Positions 32,701-45,000 of a DNA stretch of 64,000 bases are shown here, piece by piece. A model generated the notes under the pieces. The model was given only the letters and a program-made list of their open reading frames with translations. It searched no databases and was not told where the DNA came from. The stretch covers positions 439 through 64,438 of the forward strand of contig BDIU01000063.1 in assembly GCA_002118135.1 (NCBI GenBank), given 5' to 3'. This stretch comes from Trebouxia sp. TZW2008 (lineage: Eukaryota > Chlorophyta > Trebouxiophyceae > Trebouxiales > Trebouxiaceae). Position 1 is the stretch's first letter; the number at the start of each line of letters is the position of its first letter. The translations under genes were made by a program, and so were the position numbers.

Positions 32701-35700
32701 GCGCCTTGCAGTTGCCAGGTATGTGCACATCTGCCTGTGCGCACCTCCCAGAGCCGCACTGTACCGTCGTCTGATGCAGATGCTAGCCACTGCCCTGAAG
32801 GATCTGGTGACACACTGCGCACCTGCAGCAGCATAGCACATGTCTGATGACAACTGTTTGAAGGTGTGACATCTGGTAGGTTCAGCAATGTAGCATGTGC
32901 CTAATGACATGAGCTTTGATACGTGGCAGCTTGTAGTTTCAGCACCATGGTCTGTGCCTGATGAGAATGCACAAAGCTTGCTCTGGCTGAGTAAGCATTG
33001 CAACACAGAAGAGGAGGGCAAGGTTTGCAGGGCCTGTTTGCATCTGCTATATGCACCTAGCTTGGTCATGGGGAATCATTGGCAAGCATGTGATTGGTGA
33101 TGGTGATGATGATAAGTTGATGACATGCATGGTGCGCACCTTTGAGGTATGGCCAGTATAGCGCAGAAGAAGAGTGGTGGGGAAGGGCTGCAGGTCTTGG
33201 GGCTTAGGCAACTTGGGCACCAAGCTCTGTGGGTCCACATTGATCCTCGTCTTCTTGGATCTGGGGCACAGGTACAAGTCCAGACAGCGCTCGAAGCGCT
33301 CTTTGATGAAGGAAGCGTACATAGGCACTTGCCGCAGGCTGTCAAAAGCCTGAGGGGTGAACTCGGGCTTGTCCTCGTCGTCTAGTAACTCCTGTGCGTT
33401 CCTCTCCTCCTGTATGGCATAGAAGCATATGGTCAAGAGATGAGGGTAGGGTTGACTGCAACTACTGTCGATACTTTTACTGTCAAGAGGAGGCCTTGAG
33501 GAGTGATCAGAAAGGCTGTCAAAGGACTGTGGTGTGAAATCACACTTTTCTTCATCACCTAGCTATTCCTGTGCATTCCTCTCTTCCTGTACGCATTGAT
33601 CATGATGGCCAGAGCTGCAGGCAGGGCGCAGTAATATGCGGGGCCATGCACAAAACTTTGATATACAATCTTGAGAGTCAGCGTTGTAGGCTGCCAAAAG
33701 ACTGTGGAGTGTAGTTGGGCTTGTCTCTGTCATCTAGCAGCTCCTGTGCATGCTTCTCTTTCTGTATAATATTGACCCAAACAGTCAGACAGTCAGAGCT
33801 ATAGACAGGGCGCAGCACAACATGGACAAGTATCAACTATTAGGGCTGATGTTTACGATATCAAGCTTGCCTGGCATTACAGACGCCATTGTTTGTGGTA
33901 GGGTGATTCAGCAAAGGGCACAATACACACAGAGACCACAATCTTTGGTGCTACTCACGGTGAACTGCATACCACCTGCTCTGAAGCCAGGAAGCCTAGT
34001 AATTCACATTGGGCTCAACATCGCAGACTACCAAGTCCTTGTTACTGGTTGGTAAGCATACAGCTTTACAACTTCAGCTGCTGAGACTGCTCACCTCAGA
34101 GGGCAGGTACTCTTTGGGAGGGTTATATGACTCCTCATGCCCAGGCAGTTTAGTCTTGGGTGCAGGCACATAGGACAAGCCAGTGGCAGTCCTGTCAGTG
34201 GCCAGTCCATCATCTGCCCACAGCAAGTACGCCTCTGGCTCCTTGACTGGCAAATTTCTCTCACTAGACCTTTTGATCCAGCCTTTGCGCAGTGCCCGCA
34301 CCAGCTTAACGACCCTGGAGCAGCAGCAACGCAGTCATTTGGGTGCAGGCATAAGACAAATTTCTCTCGCTGGACCTTTTGATCCAGCCTTTGCGCAAGG
34401 CACGCACCAGCTTGACGACCCTGGAAGAGCAGTCAACAGTGTCTGTGCAGAGCAAATATCAGAAAAAGCAAAAGAAGAGATAAGTCTATGCCCCTCTTAG
34501 CACCAACTGATTGTGACACCCAAAGCGTGTACTACGTTTACACATAACAGTAATGTCTAACACCTTGTCTGCTTTGGACATGCAAGGCTGGTCTCGGCAA
34601 AAAGCTCTAACGCAGCTCTGAAAGCAGTCATTCAGCTGGTCTTTCGAGCAAGCTCTGACTGCTGGAGTGCAGAAAATTTGTCTGTAACGCCCAGAAACAC
34701 TTGCTGTATGCCTTGATGAGGCGTGTCTGCTACAAATGTAGCTGATCAGCTGTGAACTTGGACTTTTCTGTAAAGACAAGCGAAGCATGCAAAGCACAAT
34801 GAAACAGAATAACCTGCCAGACTGCGCGCGCTTGCAACCTCTGTATATCCCGACACAAAAGCGCTGCACAGAATGCTGAAAAAGGCAAAGGGCAGACGCC
34901 AAAGCATGCTTACTTCTTCTCTTCCCACTTTGATGGAATGAAGCGCCTCTTGGGCTCTGGCGCTGCTGACAGAGGCATGATCTCTTTGTCATCACTGAAC
35001 CAGTTCACCTCAGGCTCATACGGATTGATCTGCAGACAGCGAAATGCACTTCACCAAAGCCGACATGCTGACACCATGATCGCACATCAAGGGAAATCAC
35101 ACAGCACAGTGTACACAGATCTAACAATGAGCGTTACAACATGTGGGTTCGTATCATTGTGCCTTGTCATGAATGCTTGCTCGGTGGACAGCACGCAAAT
35201 ACACAGTGGCTTGAGTTGAGCATGACTTCAGCCTAACGAAATTCCACAATCTTTGTCTCATCACAGAAACCTCTGATGGTACGGACAGATGTGAGTCATC
35301 ACTAGCCAAGCTCAACCCAGCTCATGAAACACCAGCATAAAAGCTGACAGTGCATTCCTCAAGCAATGCTACTTGATAGCAGCAGCACATGCACAAAGAG
35401 GCTGGCACACAACAGGTCAACGTTTGTCACTGAGCCTGACAGTCACATCAACAGATGCTATATGACACTTTCCACGCTATTGGAACTTTGATGCAGCTGG
35501 GGACTGTGTTTTGACATGACACTGAGGCTGATAGCCATGTTGATGGATGCTGCATGACAGACAGGTTGCTCTGCAAAGCTCACTGCAACAGAGCATACCT
35601 CAACATTGAACTGTCATGGTGACAAATACTGTATAATCAAGAGGAAGCTTTGCCACGCTCACTGACAAGGTGTGTACCTCAACATCAGGAAACTGCCCCT

Positions 35701-36597
35701 GCCGGATGCGCTGGATCAGCTTGAGCTCATCCTTGGACAGCACTATCTCCTCATCATTGTACTCATCATAGATGGTGCGCAAGCCAGACTTGGAGTCTGT
35801 CTGTGCCAGCAGCGTCTCAAGCTTGTCTTTCCTATCTCGCTTTGTCAGCTTGTTCGCGTCACGATCGTACCCAATGTGCTGCTCGTCCTTGTACCAAGCG
35901 AGAGGCACAGCTCCAATTGTGTTGCGTGCTGGGCGCTCATCATCAGAAGAGTCTGAGCCTTCATCAACGGCTAATTCGCCATCTGGCTCGCCTTCTGGAC
36001 TGCAAGGCAGCATGACATTACCTTGCTGCAGATTTTGAGACATTGAAAATGGGCATGTTAGTGAGCAAAATGGTGTCTGCTAGAAGTCATGCAAGCAGAA
36101 GTGTGACACACGGGGAACATGTCAATGTATTGGCCAAGATTGAGGTTCAAATGCACGAAGCTCAGCATATGCATGCCAGTGTTGAGTGCATCACAGCAAA
36201 CGGCTATAGAGTGAAGGGCATACGTTTCAGGTATGGTCTCAGGCTCTCCAGCTGCATCTCTGCTTGCAGCAGCAGCAGCCAAGTCCACAACTGCAGTGTC
36301 CAGTTCATCATCATCTGAAGGGCTTTCTTCTGCTGCACTGCTTACTTCATCTGAACTGTCTGCTGCCTGTTCCGACTGGCTGTCCGAAGCTTCTGAACCA
36401 TCTGACTCGGCTTCTGAATCCTCAGCATCATCGTCCAGAAGTGACTGCTCGTCCTCGTCGTCACTCCAAGCGGGCTCTGCTGCGGGATGACCGCTTCCTA
36501 GCCTGGGCTCGGCTGCGAAGAGCTCTTCCTCAGCTGCTTCTGAGCCGCTGCTGGAAGCCACTGCCTCAGACGCCACAGCTGAGCTACGCTTCCGCAT
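29775..36597 (-). CDS. BOP1: Ribosome biogenesis protein BOP1 (WD40)
   Basis: Ten exons in phase: 36597-36224, 35999-35678, 35029-34914, 34314-34095, 33409-33140, 32822-32615, 32240 (or 32231)-31992, 31221-30968, 30366-30199, 29930-29775; about 778 residues. BOP1 acts with PES1 and WDR12 in the nucleolus in 27S/32S pre-rRNA processing and 60S subunit assembly. The N-terminal 120 residues are Ser/Asp/Glu acidic. The BOP1NT domain follows, with [21 protein letters not shown] and Lys-Glu-Tyr-Leu-Pro. The C-terminus is a WD40 propeller with clear repeats ([25 protein letters not shown]). Length is close to animal and plant BOP1. Intron 7 has a GC donor (31990-31991). The acceptor of exon 7 is the one uncertain junction. 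Divergent from the VPS62-like gene. Confidence 0.95.
33513..33768 (-). repeat. Two degenerate copies of the 5' part of BOP1 exon 5
   Basis: Blocks at about 33513-33594 and 33689-33768 repeat the acceptor and first 25 codons of BOP1 exon 5 (33409 downward). The farther copy still encodes Ala-Gln-Glu-Leu-Leu-Asp-Asp with an open frame and an acceptor-like CAG; the nearer has an internal TAG. Both lie upstream of the true exon. Confidence 0.85.
34357..34420 (-). repeat. Degenerate copy of the 5' part of BOP1 exon 4
   Basis: Sixty-four bp plus a CTCTTCCAG acceptor matching the first 64 bp of BOP1 exon 4 (34314-34251), including Arg-Lys-Gly-Trp-Ile-Lys-Arg. Reading on from the copy into the real exon meets a stop, so the inner acceptor must be used. 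It is upstream of the true exon. Confidence 0.85.
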
Positions 36598-36871
36598 GAG
36601 TTGCGGCGCTGCCGCTGACTTACAGTCTTTTTATGTGCACCTGGGGCTAGCACAGCGCTGCAGTCGACGCCGAAGCTGACAATGCGAAAGATGCAATCTT
36701 CAAGCGCAAAGCAGCATGCGCTTTCGGAACATGCAAGGACTAAAACGCGAAAGCTTGCGCCAGATGCGCAGCTAGGTGCGCAACTGTATTGTGTCCATTG
36801 AGCTGGCGGCACCAGCGAAACGCCAACCCGTAACGCACACATGAAACCGTGCGTTGACCTATGAGCTTCTT
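36598..36871. promoter_or_regulatory. Divergent promoter region of BOP1 and the VPS62-like gene
   Basis: About 270 bp between the two start codons, visibly richer in CG dinucleotides than nearby introns. No specific element identified. Confidence 0.4.
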
Positions 36872-39800
36872 ATGCGCATCGCGCTCGCTAGTGCAAGCTT
36901 AGAGGGGTTGTCTCTGCTTGGCGAAACTGTTGCATGTCGCGTACAAGCTCTCGGCATGAGTGTGAGTTCAGTCCCGCTTGAATTCATTCGGCAAAATTGC
37001 CCCATTGTGGTCTTTCACGAGAGCGAACAGTTCTTTCCTTGCAGCGTTGAGCATCTACTGAAGAACAGCACGCTCTTGCAACGCAGTCGCCAGGAGGACG
37101 GCAGGGAGTTTCATGTTGGTGACCCGTCTCTTGCTGAGCTAGCTGAGTACAGTAACAACGACCAGCATGATCACTTCCTTGAGATCACACCGGCTCAGTA
37201 CTCCGGCCATGCCCCTGTTGACGGCGCGATCGACGCACCAATGTATGTGGCGGTCGTCAATGTAGATGATGTCTTCGTGGACGTGTACTACATCATGCTG
37301 TATGCCTATCAAGGCTCGCAGACCTTTCGCTGCACTCCTCCCATCGCCAAACACTTCAACTGCATTGCCCATGAGTACGGGCGACACCAAGGCGACATCG
37401 AGCACTTCATCGTGCGCACAGACCCAGCTTTCAAAGCAGTTCTATCTGTGGCATATGAAGCTCATGGCGAACAAGCATGGCACTTTCCAGGTGATCTGAG
37501 TGCTGTGCGTACAGCTGTACCAATTACTGTATGTGCATGCTTTGCAGCTTGTTTGACACAACACATAAAATTCAGGCAACTTGAATGCGTCCTCTGCAAG
37601 CAGAGACTCACTAAATGACTTCGAATGGCATGAACTTTTCTGTTTCTTTTCTACAGGCAACTACCCAATGCGCGATGGCCATCCCTTGGTGTATGCATCC
37701 TTGCTGAATCATGCAAACTACTTTCTTGGGCAGCCAGTCAGGGTTCCCAGCTACACGGAGGCAGTTGACAGGCCAGTGCGGCAAGCTTGGTTCATCACAC
37801 ACCAGGTGACATGTTAGTATACACCAAATTTATGACGTCAGATCGAGCATGATGATACCAAACAAAGACCATGACCCGCCACCATCAGCAAATCCCTTCC
37901 CTCATCTGCTGCTTCTACAGCAAGCACCAATTCTTCACTCCTCAGAAGCAGCACACTTCCTGCCTGCGTTCACAATAGCTCAAATGATGTCCACTTGCGA
38001 CATACCGAATGAGCAGGTATATGCTGTGCAGCAAACCAGATACGGCCAGAAGTGACTGCATCCTGTGCTGCTTGCACCACTTGGCTCATGCAGTTGGCAA
38101 GATTGCCCAAGAAACACATTGCAACCAAGGGCTGGCAGCAAGCACGATCAGCTTTTGCCTGCAGTGCAGGCACACCAATGCGTCGAAGCCATAGACATCA
38201 TTCACCAGTCTCCTCAAAGCGCAGTCTGGAAGCCATTTGACTCAGCCTCCAACCTCATCATAGTGTCCGCAGACAACCCTGACACTCGGTGGGTACGATA
38301 CAATGGATTCTTTGGAAAGCATCTGGGCAAGCCTAGCTTTACACAAGCGACTGAGGTTTGGGGCGCTCCCTTTGGCATTGGCCGTAAAGCCATTGTGAAC
38401 ACAATTGCGGCTGGTGCGGCAAAGATGAGGGAGTTTGCAGCAGGGGCTCCAACTCTGGCGCTTGGGGCAAGGCACTACATCCGACAGCCTAAGATTGCCA
38501 ACTGGAAGCACATCCACGTGTATGCAGCCCAAGATGTGGTGAGTGTACCTGCTACAGTCTGCTTGTATCCAACATGTTTAGGTAGTGTGCAGCTGCGTTC
38601 ATTGTGTTAAGCTGTCATGGCGGCCTCTGATTGCCAACTGGAAGCATCTCACATGTGTATGCAGCCCAAACTGTGGTAAATGTGCCTACAGCACATTTGT
38701 CCTGTAGCGTTTGCTTGTTGTTGATTCAGCAGCTGTGCTGTTTGCAACATAGTGACTACTGCATCATGCTGAACATATCATTATCACATTTGCATGAGCT
38801 GTTCTGACTGCAATTTCTTGCTGCATGAGCTCCGGGTGCTGCGCACCCGTATGTACTACAAGCTTCTTTCAACAAGCGCCTGCACATCGCCTCTCCCGCT
38901 GCGTCGTGAGATTAACACAGCATGAGTTCTGACACTGGTGCAGCATCAGTGAAACAAGGCTAGAACAGTTCAAGCATGGCAGTGTGCAGGCGCTGTCAGC
39001 AAACCCAGCTGACCTGTCAGGGCCTCTGGTGATGACACGCATGCAGCCTGGGGCCCCCACCAGATGTAGTATCAAGACATCGGGAATCACTTCAACAGCA
39101 GCATCTTTGCAATGACAAGATCTTGGCAATTTGCAGGTGCTATCAGCAAACCCAGCTGACCTGTCAGGGCCACTGGTGATGGCACGCATGCAGCCAGGAG
39201 ACCCTAACCAAATGTGGTATCAAGACTTTTGGAATCAGTTTGGCAGCAGCACCAGCAAGTGGAGCGCAGGCCCGCTGGGTGAGACCTGTCACATCAGATC
39301 GCAGGCCTTTGTGTTGATCAACAAAGCCACAATGCAAATGGTGTGGGCGGGTGAGATGGGTCAACCGCTCTCCCTGGTGGATTATGCGGCTGGCCCAGAT
39401 GCAGAGCTAACGAGGTGGTGTACGCTCTTTGACATGGTAAGGTTCCTGTCCTGATATGCTTGAGATATGGTGAGATTCCTGTCCTGATGATGCGCTTGTG
39501 TTGTTGATCATTTGAGGTTGATAATATTTTGTGGCAGTATCTGCTTGCCATATGAGTTGAAGCTGCAATCTTTGATACATTGCTGTACGGCCGTGACACA
39601 TTGCCATGGCAAGACATCAGCTGATGGCAAGACACCATCTGCTTTTCTTCCACGTGCTAATGTCTTGCAATCTTCTTTCCCAGCCTTCAACAGCCTCACA
39701 TACTGCTGCGCAGCACAGCATGATGAGAGCATCAGGTTCATCGTGAAAATAACGTCCAGCGTTGGCTACAGGGGACAGATGACCAGCAAGCTGTAGGGGA

Positions 39801-41648
39801 CAACTTCAGAGCGATCCGACCGACCTACAATCACCAGCTGAACTGGACAGCGGGCCACAGCACCTTTGAGCTATCTCTCAGTGACGCTGACAGCTCCCCA
39901 TGCGAGGTCATAGCAGGCAAGTAGGAGCAAGCTGACAAGCAGTCACTATTCATGATTCGTGGTTCACCCCTGAAGCTTTGCTTTGCGTTACTCATCATTC
40001 GTCATTAATTTTTTATGATTCAGCATCCGTTGTTCAATACTGATCATGCACCATTATTGTTGAATACACATTGTTCATTACTCATGTTCATCTGCAAGTC
40101 ATCATGCATGATCATGTATAAGGCTTGCTAGGCAGGCTTGGAAATCAGCCAGTAGATTACGTACCAAACGCAATCAACTGCCTCCATGCCATCCATCAGA
40201 AGCTATGTGTCAGAAGCTGTCTAGTAAAAAGGTGCGTTAAGCCAAATAGACTGAACAGCAAGGCAGACAAGCCCTTGTGCATAACAGGCAAGTGGGAGCA
40301 AGCTGATGAACAGAAATGGAAGATTGTGCCAGCAGCTGAAGGTTTGCCTGCAAGCATCACAGGCAGCGTTGCACAGAGTCGGCTTTTCAGTGTGAGGGTG
40401 CGTAGGCGAGATGGCCGCTTTGGGTTGAGCCTTGAAGAGGGCCGCCTTGCGTTGAGGCTAGTGTTGCCCGGCTCCCCTGAACAATCCTGGAAGGTGATCA
40501 GTGCTACCTGTGATAATCATCATGACTGCACATAGCTGACACTGTCAAAGTGTGTATGCATCGCTTGATGCAATGTACACCACACAGCTGTACTGCATGA
40601 GCCAAATTGCTGCATTTTCTGCATTGTAGCAACAGATGATAGCAGCCCTTGAGAGAGAGCATTTGGAAATGTAATCACACTCTGCACATTTGTTCTGCAG
40701 ACAAGCACGCTTCTGACTGCAGACAGTCTTAGAGCTCATCACTGCAACACATGTCATCTGGTCATGCATACATCTATGGTGCAGCACGCCATGAGGTGAC
40801 GCAATGCATCGACACTCAAGCATTTGCAAATGTTTCCAGTAATTTCTCCTTACAAAGTCTGCTTTGGTTACCAGTATAGTTCTCCTTGCGCCAGATAGCT
40901 CGTTTTCAGAGACACCACTACAGTCACAATGCAGTGCTTGTTTGCTAGTTGCCGTGCCCTTACATTGAGAATGTTAGCATACTGAGTGTCCTTACAAAGA
41001 GACACTACTGCACGCCAATACCGCAGGTTGAGAAGACAGGATTTGGCAGCTCAGTGAAGATCATCAATGCAGATACCAAGACTGCGCTGCGCAGCTGTGG
41101 CATGGAGGAGGTTGTGAGAGATACAGTACTGGATGATAACAGCCCAGCTGCCAGATGGAACCTTGTGGCGTGTGATAAGAACTGGTTTACTTGCCGCCCT
41201 GCCAGTGATGAAACAGAGGTAATGCATGTACAATGTTTGATTGCTCTTGTATACCACCGAGTTGCATGGTGCCTGCTTTGTCGCTTTGAACTTGCTTGCC
41301 TCATGGACTGCGCAAGCATTTAATAGCCAGCAAGATGCCTGAAAGCGCTTAAGATGGCCTCGTGCACGCTGCCAGACCTCCAATCTTTGTGATGTGTCAT
41401 ATCCCTGTCCTGGGTCATCATGCTACACCATTTGTATGGTCAAGATTTGTGCATGTGCTTGCATGCTGATTATCTTTGATTGAGAGTGGACTTTGTTTGT
41501 GCAGCACCTGAATGCATGGGGTGGTGAAGTCCATGATGGGTGTGAAGTCCGCACATTTGCTTGGAAAGGCAAGCATGATCGGCACAACATGATGTGGGGC
41601 TTTTATCCATTGGATGATCCTGCTGAACCTATCGACCCATGCCTATGA
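36872..41648 (+). CDS. VPS62-like domain plus ricin-type beta-trefoil lectin-like protein
   Basis: Eight exons in phase: 36872-37490, 37657-37805, 38170-38538, 39137-39436, 39772-39916, 40288-40493, 41027-41218, 41505-41648; 707 residues. The first half resembles the plant VPS62/DUF946 family: Pro-Ile-Val-Val-Phe-His-Glu-Ser-Glu-Gln-Phe-Phe-Pro near residue 50, Gly-His-Pro-Leu-Val-Tyr-Ala-Ser-Leu across exons 1/2, then a Trp-rich segment. The second half resembles plant ricin-B/EUL-type lectins: Met-Trp-Tyr-Gln-Asp, Ala-Phe-Val-Leu-Ile-Asn-Lys-Ala-Thr, Gly-Asp-Asn-Phe-Arg-Ala-Ile-Arg-Pro, and Lys-Trp-Glu-Gln-Ala-Asp-Glu-Gln-Lys-Trp. It probably makes one or two beta-trefoils. No signal peptide is obvious, so a cytosolic or membrane-peripheral carbohydrate-binding role is inference. 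Intron 5 has a GC donor and appears to be duplication-made. An upstream start is possible because the frame is open before 36872. Confidence 0.85.
38617..38690 (+). repeat. Degenerate copy of the 3' end of VPS62-like exon 3
   Basis: About 70 bp resembling 38490-38560 (exon 3 end plus donor): both contain ATTGCCAACTGGAAGCA and TGTATGCAGCCCAA. The copy is downstream of the exon and its donor is GTAAAT instead of GTGAGT. Confidence 0.75.
38984..39110 (+). repeat. Copy of the 5' part of VPS62-like exon 4
   Basis: About 125 bp strongly similar to 39131-39255, including the CAG acceptor and the first 40 codons of exon 4, with small length differences that break the frame. It lies directly upstream of the true exon. 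Confidence 0.85.
39909..40306 (+). repeat. 27-nt near-identical direct repeat at both ends of VPS62-like intron 5
   Basis: 39909-39935 and 40280-40306 match at 25 of 27 positions. The first copy supplies the CAG|GCAAGT donor and the second supplies the ACAG|GC acceptor; intron 39917-40287 lies between equivalent points of the two copies. Confidence 0.9.
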
Positions 41649-42031
41649 AGCCAGCAGGCACAACTCACATTGCTAGGTCTTTGTATGCCGTCAGCTCTCG
41701 ACTGGAAGCCAAGACGTATTGGAACAGATTGCCAAAAATTGCCTGATGCGGAGTTTGTCTGCATGCCATTTCAGATTCCCATCCTTGATCTTGCAGTCAA
41801 ACGCTCACAATGCCAGTCGCGACGGTGTACGAGCAGGGCAAGCGCCGCAATCTCGATGTGCAGCGCGTGTACGCAGACTCAGAGACGCAGCATGCCATGC
41901 TGCACGCGAAAAATGCAAATTCAGTAATGGAAGACTCGGCTGGTTGAGCATCATCTACTAGAGCGTGGTCGCAAGTAAGACCTGCCCAGTTTCAGACTGC
42001 GGGTCAGAGCAAGGTTTTACTGTGTAACGCC
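41649..42031. other. Intergenic spacer before the OFD1-like gene
   Basis: About 380 bp. A 45-codon ATG frame at 41810-41947 has coding-like composition but no partner; it could be an upstream ORF or 5' UTR of the OFD1-like gene. The likely promoter of that gene lies here. Confidence 0.4.
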
Positions 42032-45000
42032 ATGTCGATGCATACTGCTATGCCTCAGCAGCACTGTCCAGCGGTGGCAGTCGGCGAGTTCAAGCAGCAG
42101 CTGTATTCACAACTGAAGGCTGCTGGGGTCATGAGTTCCCTGAAGGTACAACTGTTCAGTTCGGCAGATCGAAGCTTTGCAGGCTGCGCTGGCAACCCTC
42201 ATGTGCTTCCTGCAAAGTGTCCTTTATGCTGCAGAGTCAGTTGCGGTCTCAGGTCCTCTCAAAGCTGCAGAAGCAGGATTGCAGCGTACACACAGCTGTG
42301 CCAGGCACTGAAGCGCTGTGGCGAAGTGTCATGAACAGCCTGATTGTGGACTACCTGTCAGCATGCCACTACCATTACACGCTGTCAGTCTTTCAGCCAG
42401 AGGCAGGCCTAAGCGGTCTGCAGGGATTGACACAAGCAGACATCCTGCAGATGTTGCAAGTTGGCCCAGGCAGTCCTTTGCAGTTGGCACTCAACACCAA
42501 GGCTGGCGCAAACCCTGCTGGAGGTATGCTGCTGTGTTGATGCTAAGCCTGTGCTTGAGCAGTCCTTTGCACATGTCACGCCTCTGATAGTCACCATCAT
42601 TGCATGTTCCAGCACAGATACAATGTGATGTTTTGGCCCAAGTATTGCTCTCCAGCATGCTTTACGTTAGCACTCTGTTAGATAAAGGCTGCTCACATGC
42701 ATATGCATCTGTGGCATGACAATGCACTACTAGTCAGGACCACAGAAGAGACCTTGTCAGCCACAGCGTATGCTGCAGAGTTGTGATGAAGCATACATTC
42801 ATGAATGAGGTATACTCAACAGACTCATGTACATCACACTTGATCTGCAGGTGTGGGCGAGCCAGCATTTGCCATTAGCCTGCTTCAAGCCGTCAGTGAG
42901 GTTTTGGGATTGAAGGCTGTGAGTAACGCTGCCGCACAGACAGCTGAGTATGATGGCAGCCCGCTCAGCCTGGCCCTGCAGAAGCTTGAGGAGTCATTTC
43001 TCAAGCAATCAAAGGTCAGTGAGTTATGTCGCACACCCTCTCATGTCCGACTGACTTCTCAAGTCTCAAGCACTCAAGCAAAGGTCAGATGCACGAGTAA
43101 TGTTGCTTGCAAAGTACTGTAACATTGTCTACATCAACAGGCTTGCAAATGTGACGTCTGTGACGGCTCGCTGAAGACCAGGCAGCAAGGTTGTCAACAT
43201 TACAGCCAAATCAACATCATCTGAAAATGGTCAGCGTGGTCTGTCTGGAAGGTTGTTGCAGCTCCTCTCGTGAGCATACCAGCAGAAGAGTGTGTTGCCT
43301 GTCAGCAACTTTGGAAGAAGCAGCGGTTTGTCAGTCATTGCAAGGTGCCCTTCACGCACATTTCAAACCGTTTAGGATAGCACAGGACCAGAGTGGTTGG
43401 AGACAGTTGATTGCTCCAATACGTATTGAGCTGGGCCTGCTCAGCCTGTCTAGCATACCTTTCAAATGAAATGAATTGCAAGCTGTGTATTGTTGCTGCC
43501 AATCATCAAAAGCTGGTGTGATGCTGGTCTGCAGGAGGATAGGGAGCGTCCTTACAGGTCCTTAGAGCAGCAGATGGCTGCATACCGCCAGGAATGCGAA
43601 GTCCGTTTGCAAGATGAAGTGCGCAGACAGGTTGGGCGTTTTCTCACAGCAGCAATTCACTTGCCAAATTGTCCAACCACCATGAGCATCTGATACCACT
43701 GCCCACATCCTGCCTCTGTGCAATGCTTCCTTGTCCTCAGTTGCATGCAAGCAAGCTTTGAGCAATGATGCTCATGGACTTGGAAACAACACTCTAAGCA
43801 CAGGCAAGGCCAAGGCATCAGGAGTAGAGCAGCATCTGAGTCATGGACTGTTATGCACTGCTGCCAACTGAACTGGCAACATGATACACTCTCCAGAAAC
43901 TGACCCAGGACAAGTACTGCACTATCATGCAATTGACCCACAACAAGCACACCAATTGAGAGCACAGTGCACCGCTTGCATAGCAGATAGTGCTAGACGG
44001 CAGCCAAGTTTGAAAGGAGGTGTTCAGGCACGCCAGGGGGTAGATCAGCATCTCAACTCGCACCAACTGAACTAGTCACAACAAAGTGCACTTGTTGCAT
44101 GACAGGTGGCGCTGGCGAGGGGTGTAGAAGTGAGGGAAGCTAACTTTTGCATAATATCTACACAATGTGGCAACGAGTGCATTGTCTGCATGACAGGTGT
44201 CCCTAGTGAGGGGCATATAATCGACAGCGTCCACTGATCCAGACGCCAACATGCAGACCAACTCTATCAAGTGTACCTCCCATCTACCCACCATGTACCA
44301 ACATCTACAATAGGGGCTTACAGTAACATGCATTGTCTGCATGGCAGGAAGCGCTAGTCAGGGATGTAAAAGTGAAGGCAGCCAGGCTTGAAGCAGGTGC
44401 TGAGAGGCACCTGCGGGTAGATCAGCATCTGAATGCACCAACTGCAGTAGTTCACAATGCACTGCACTTGTTGCATTACAGGTGGCGCTGGTGAGGGATG
44501 CAAAAATGAATATGACAAGGAGTACGCTCATTGAACAGCAAAATGCATTGCTTGCATTCCAGGTGGCGTTGGTCAGGGATGTGGAGGTGAGGGCAGCCAG
44601 GCTCGAAGGGGGTGCTGAGGCGCGTCAAGGGGTGGATCAAGAGCGCCTGCAGCTGCAGCGTGATCAAGAAGAACGCCTGCAGCAGTTACAAGCCCAGGAA
44701 CGGCAGGTCAGTCTGGCTGCCAGTATGCAAGCAAGTAATTGCATTGACTCTATTCGTTTTGCCCAAATTGCCACTTTCGTAAAATGTCAGAAGCCTCAGC
44801 ATTGTGCTCTTTTTGGCTGCAAGCCTGTAGGGCGGCTTCTCTGTTGTCGTGTAGCTCCATGCATGCATTGAGAAATGGTACAAGCTGACGCCCATGCACC
44901 ATGGCTATAACACCTTATATGGTCTGGGAGATTGCAGTATAGACGCAAGTTCTCCAGTACCAGTTAAAGGTACAGACCAGATGGTTGAATAAGATGGAGC

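Noticed and set aside
41810..41947. 45-residue ATG frame upstream of the OFD1-like gene
   Set aside because: It looks protein-like but has no splice donor to join it to the LisH exon and ends in its own stop; an upstream ORF is possible but unproven.
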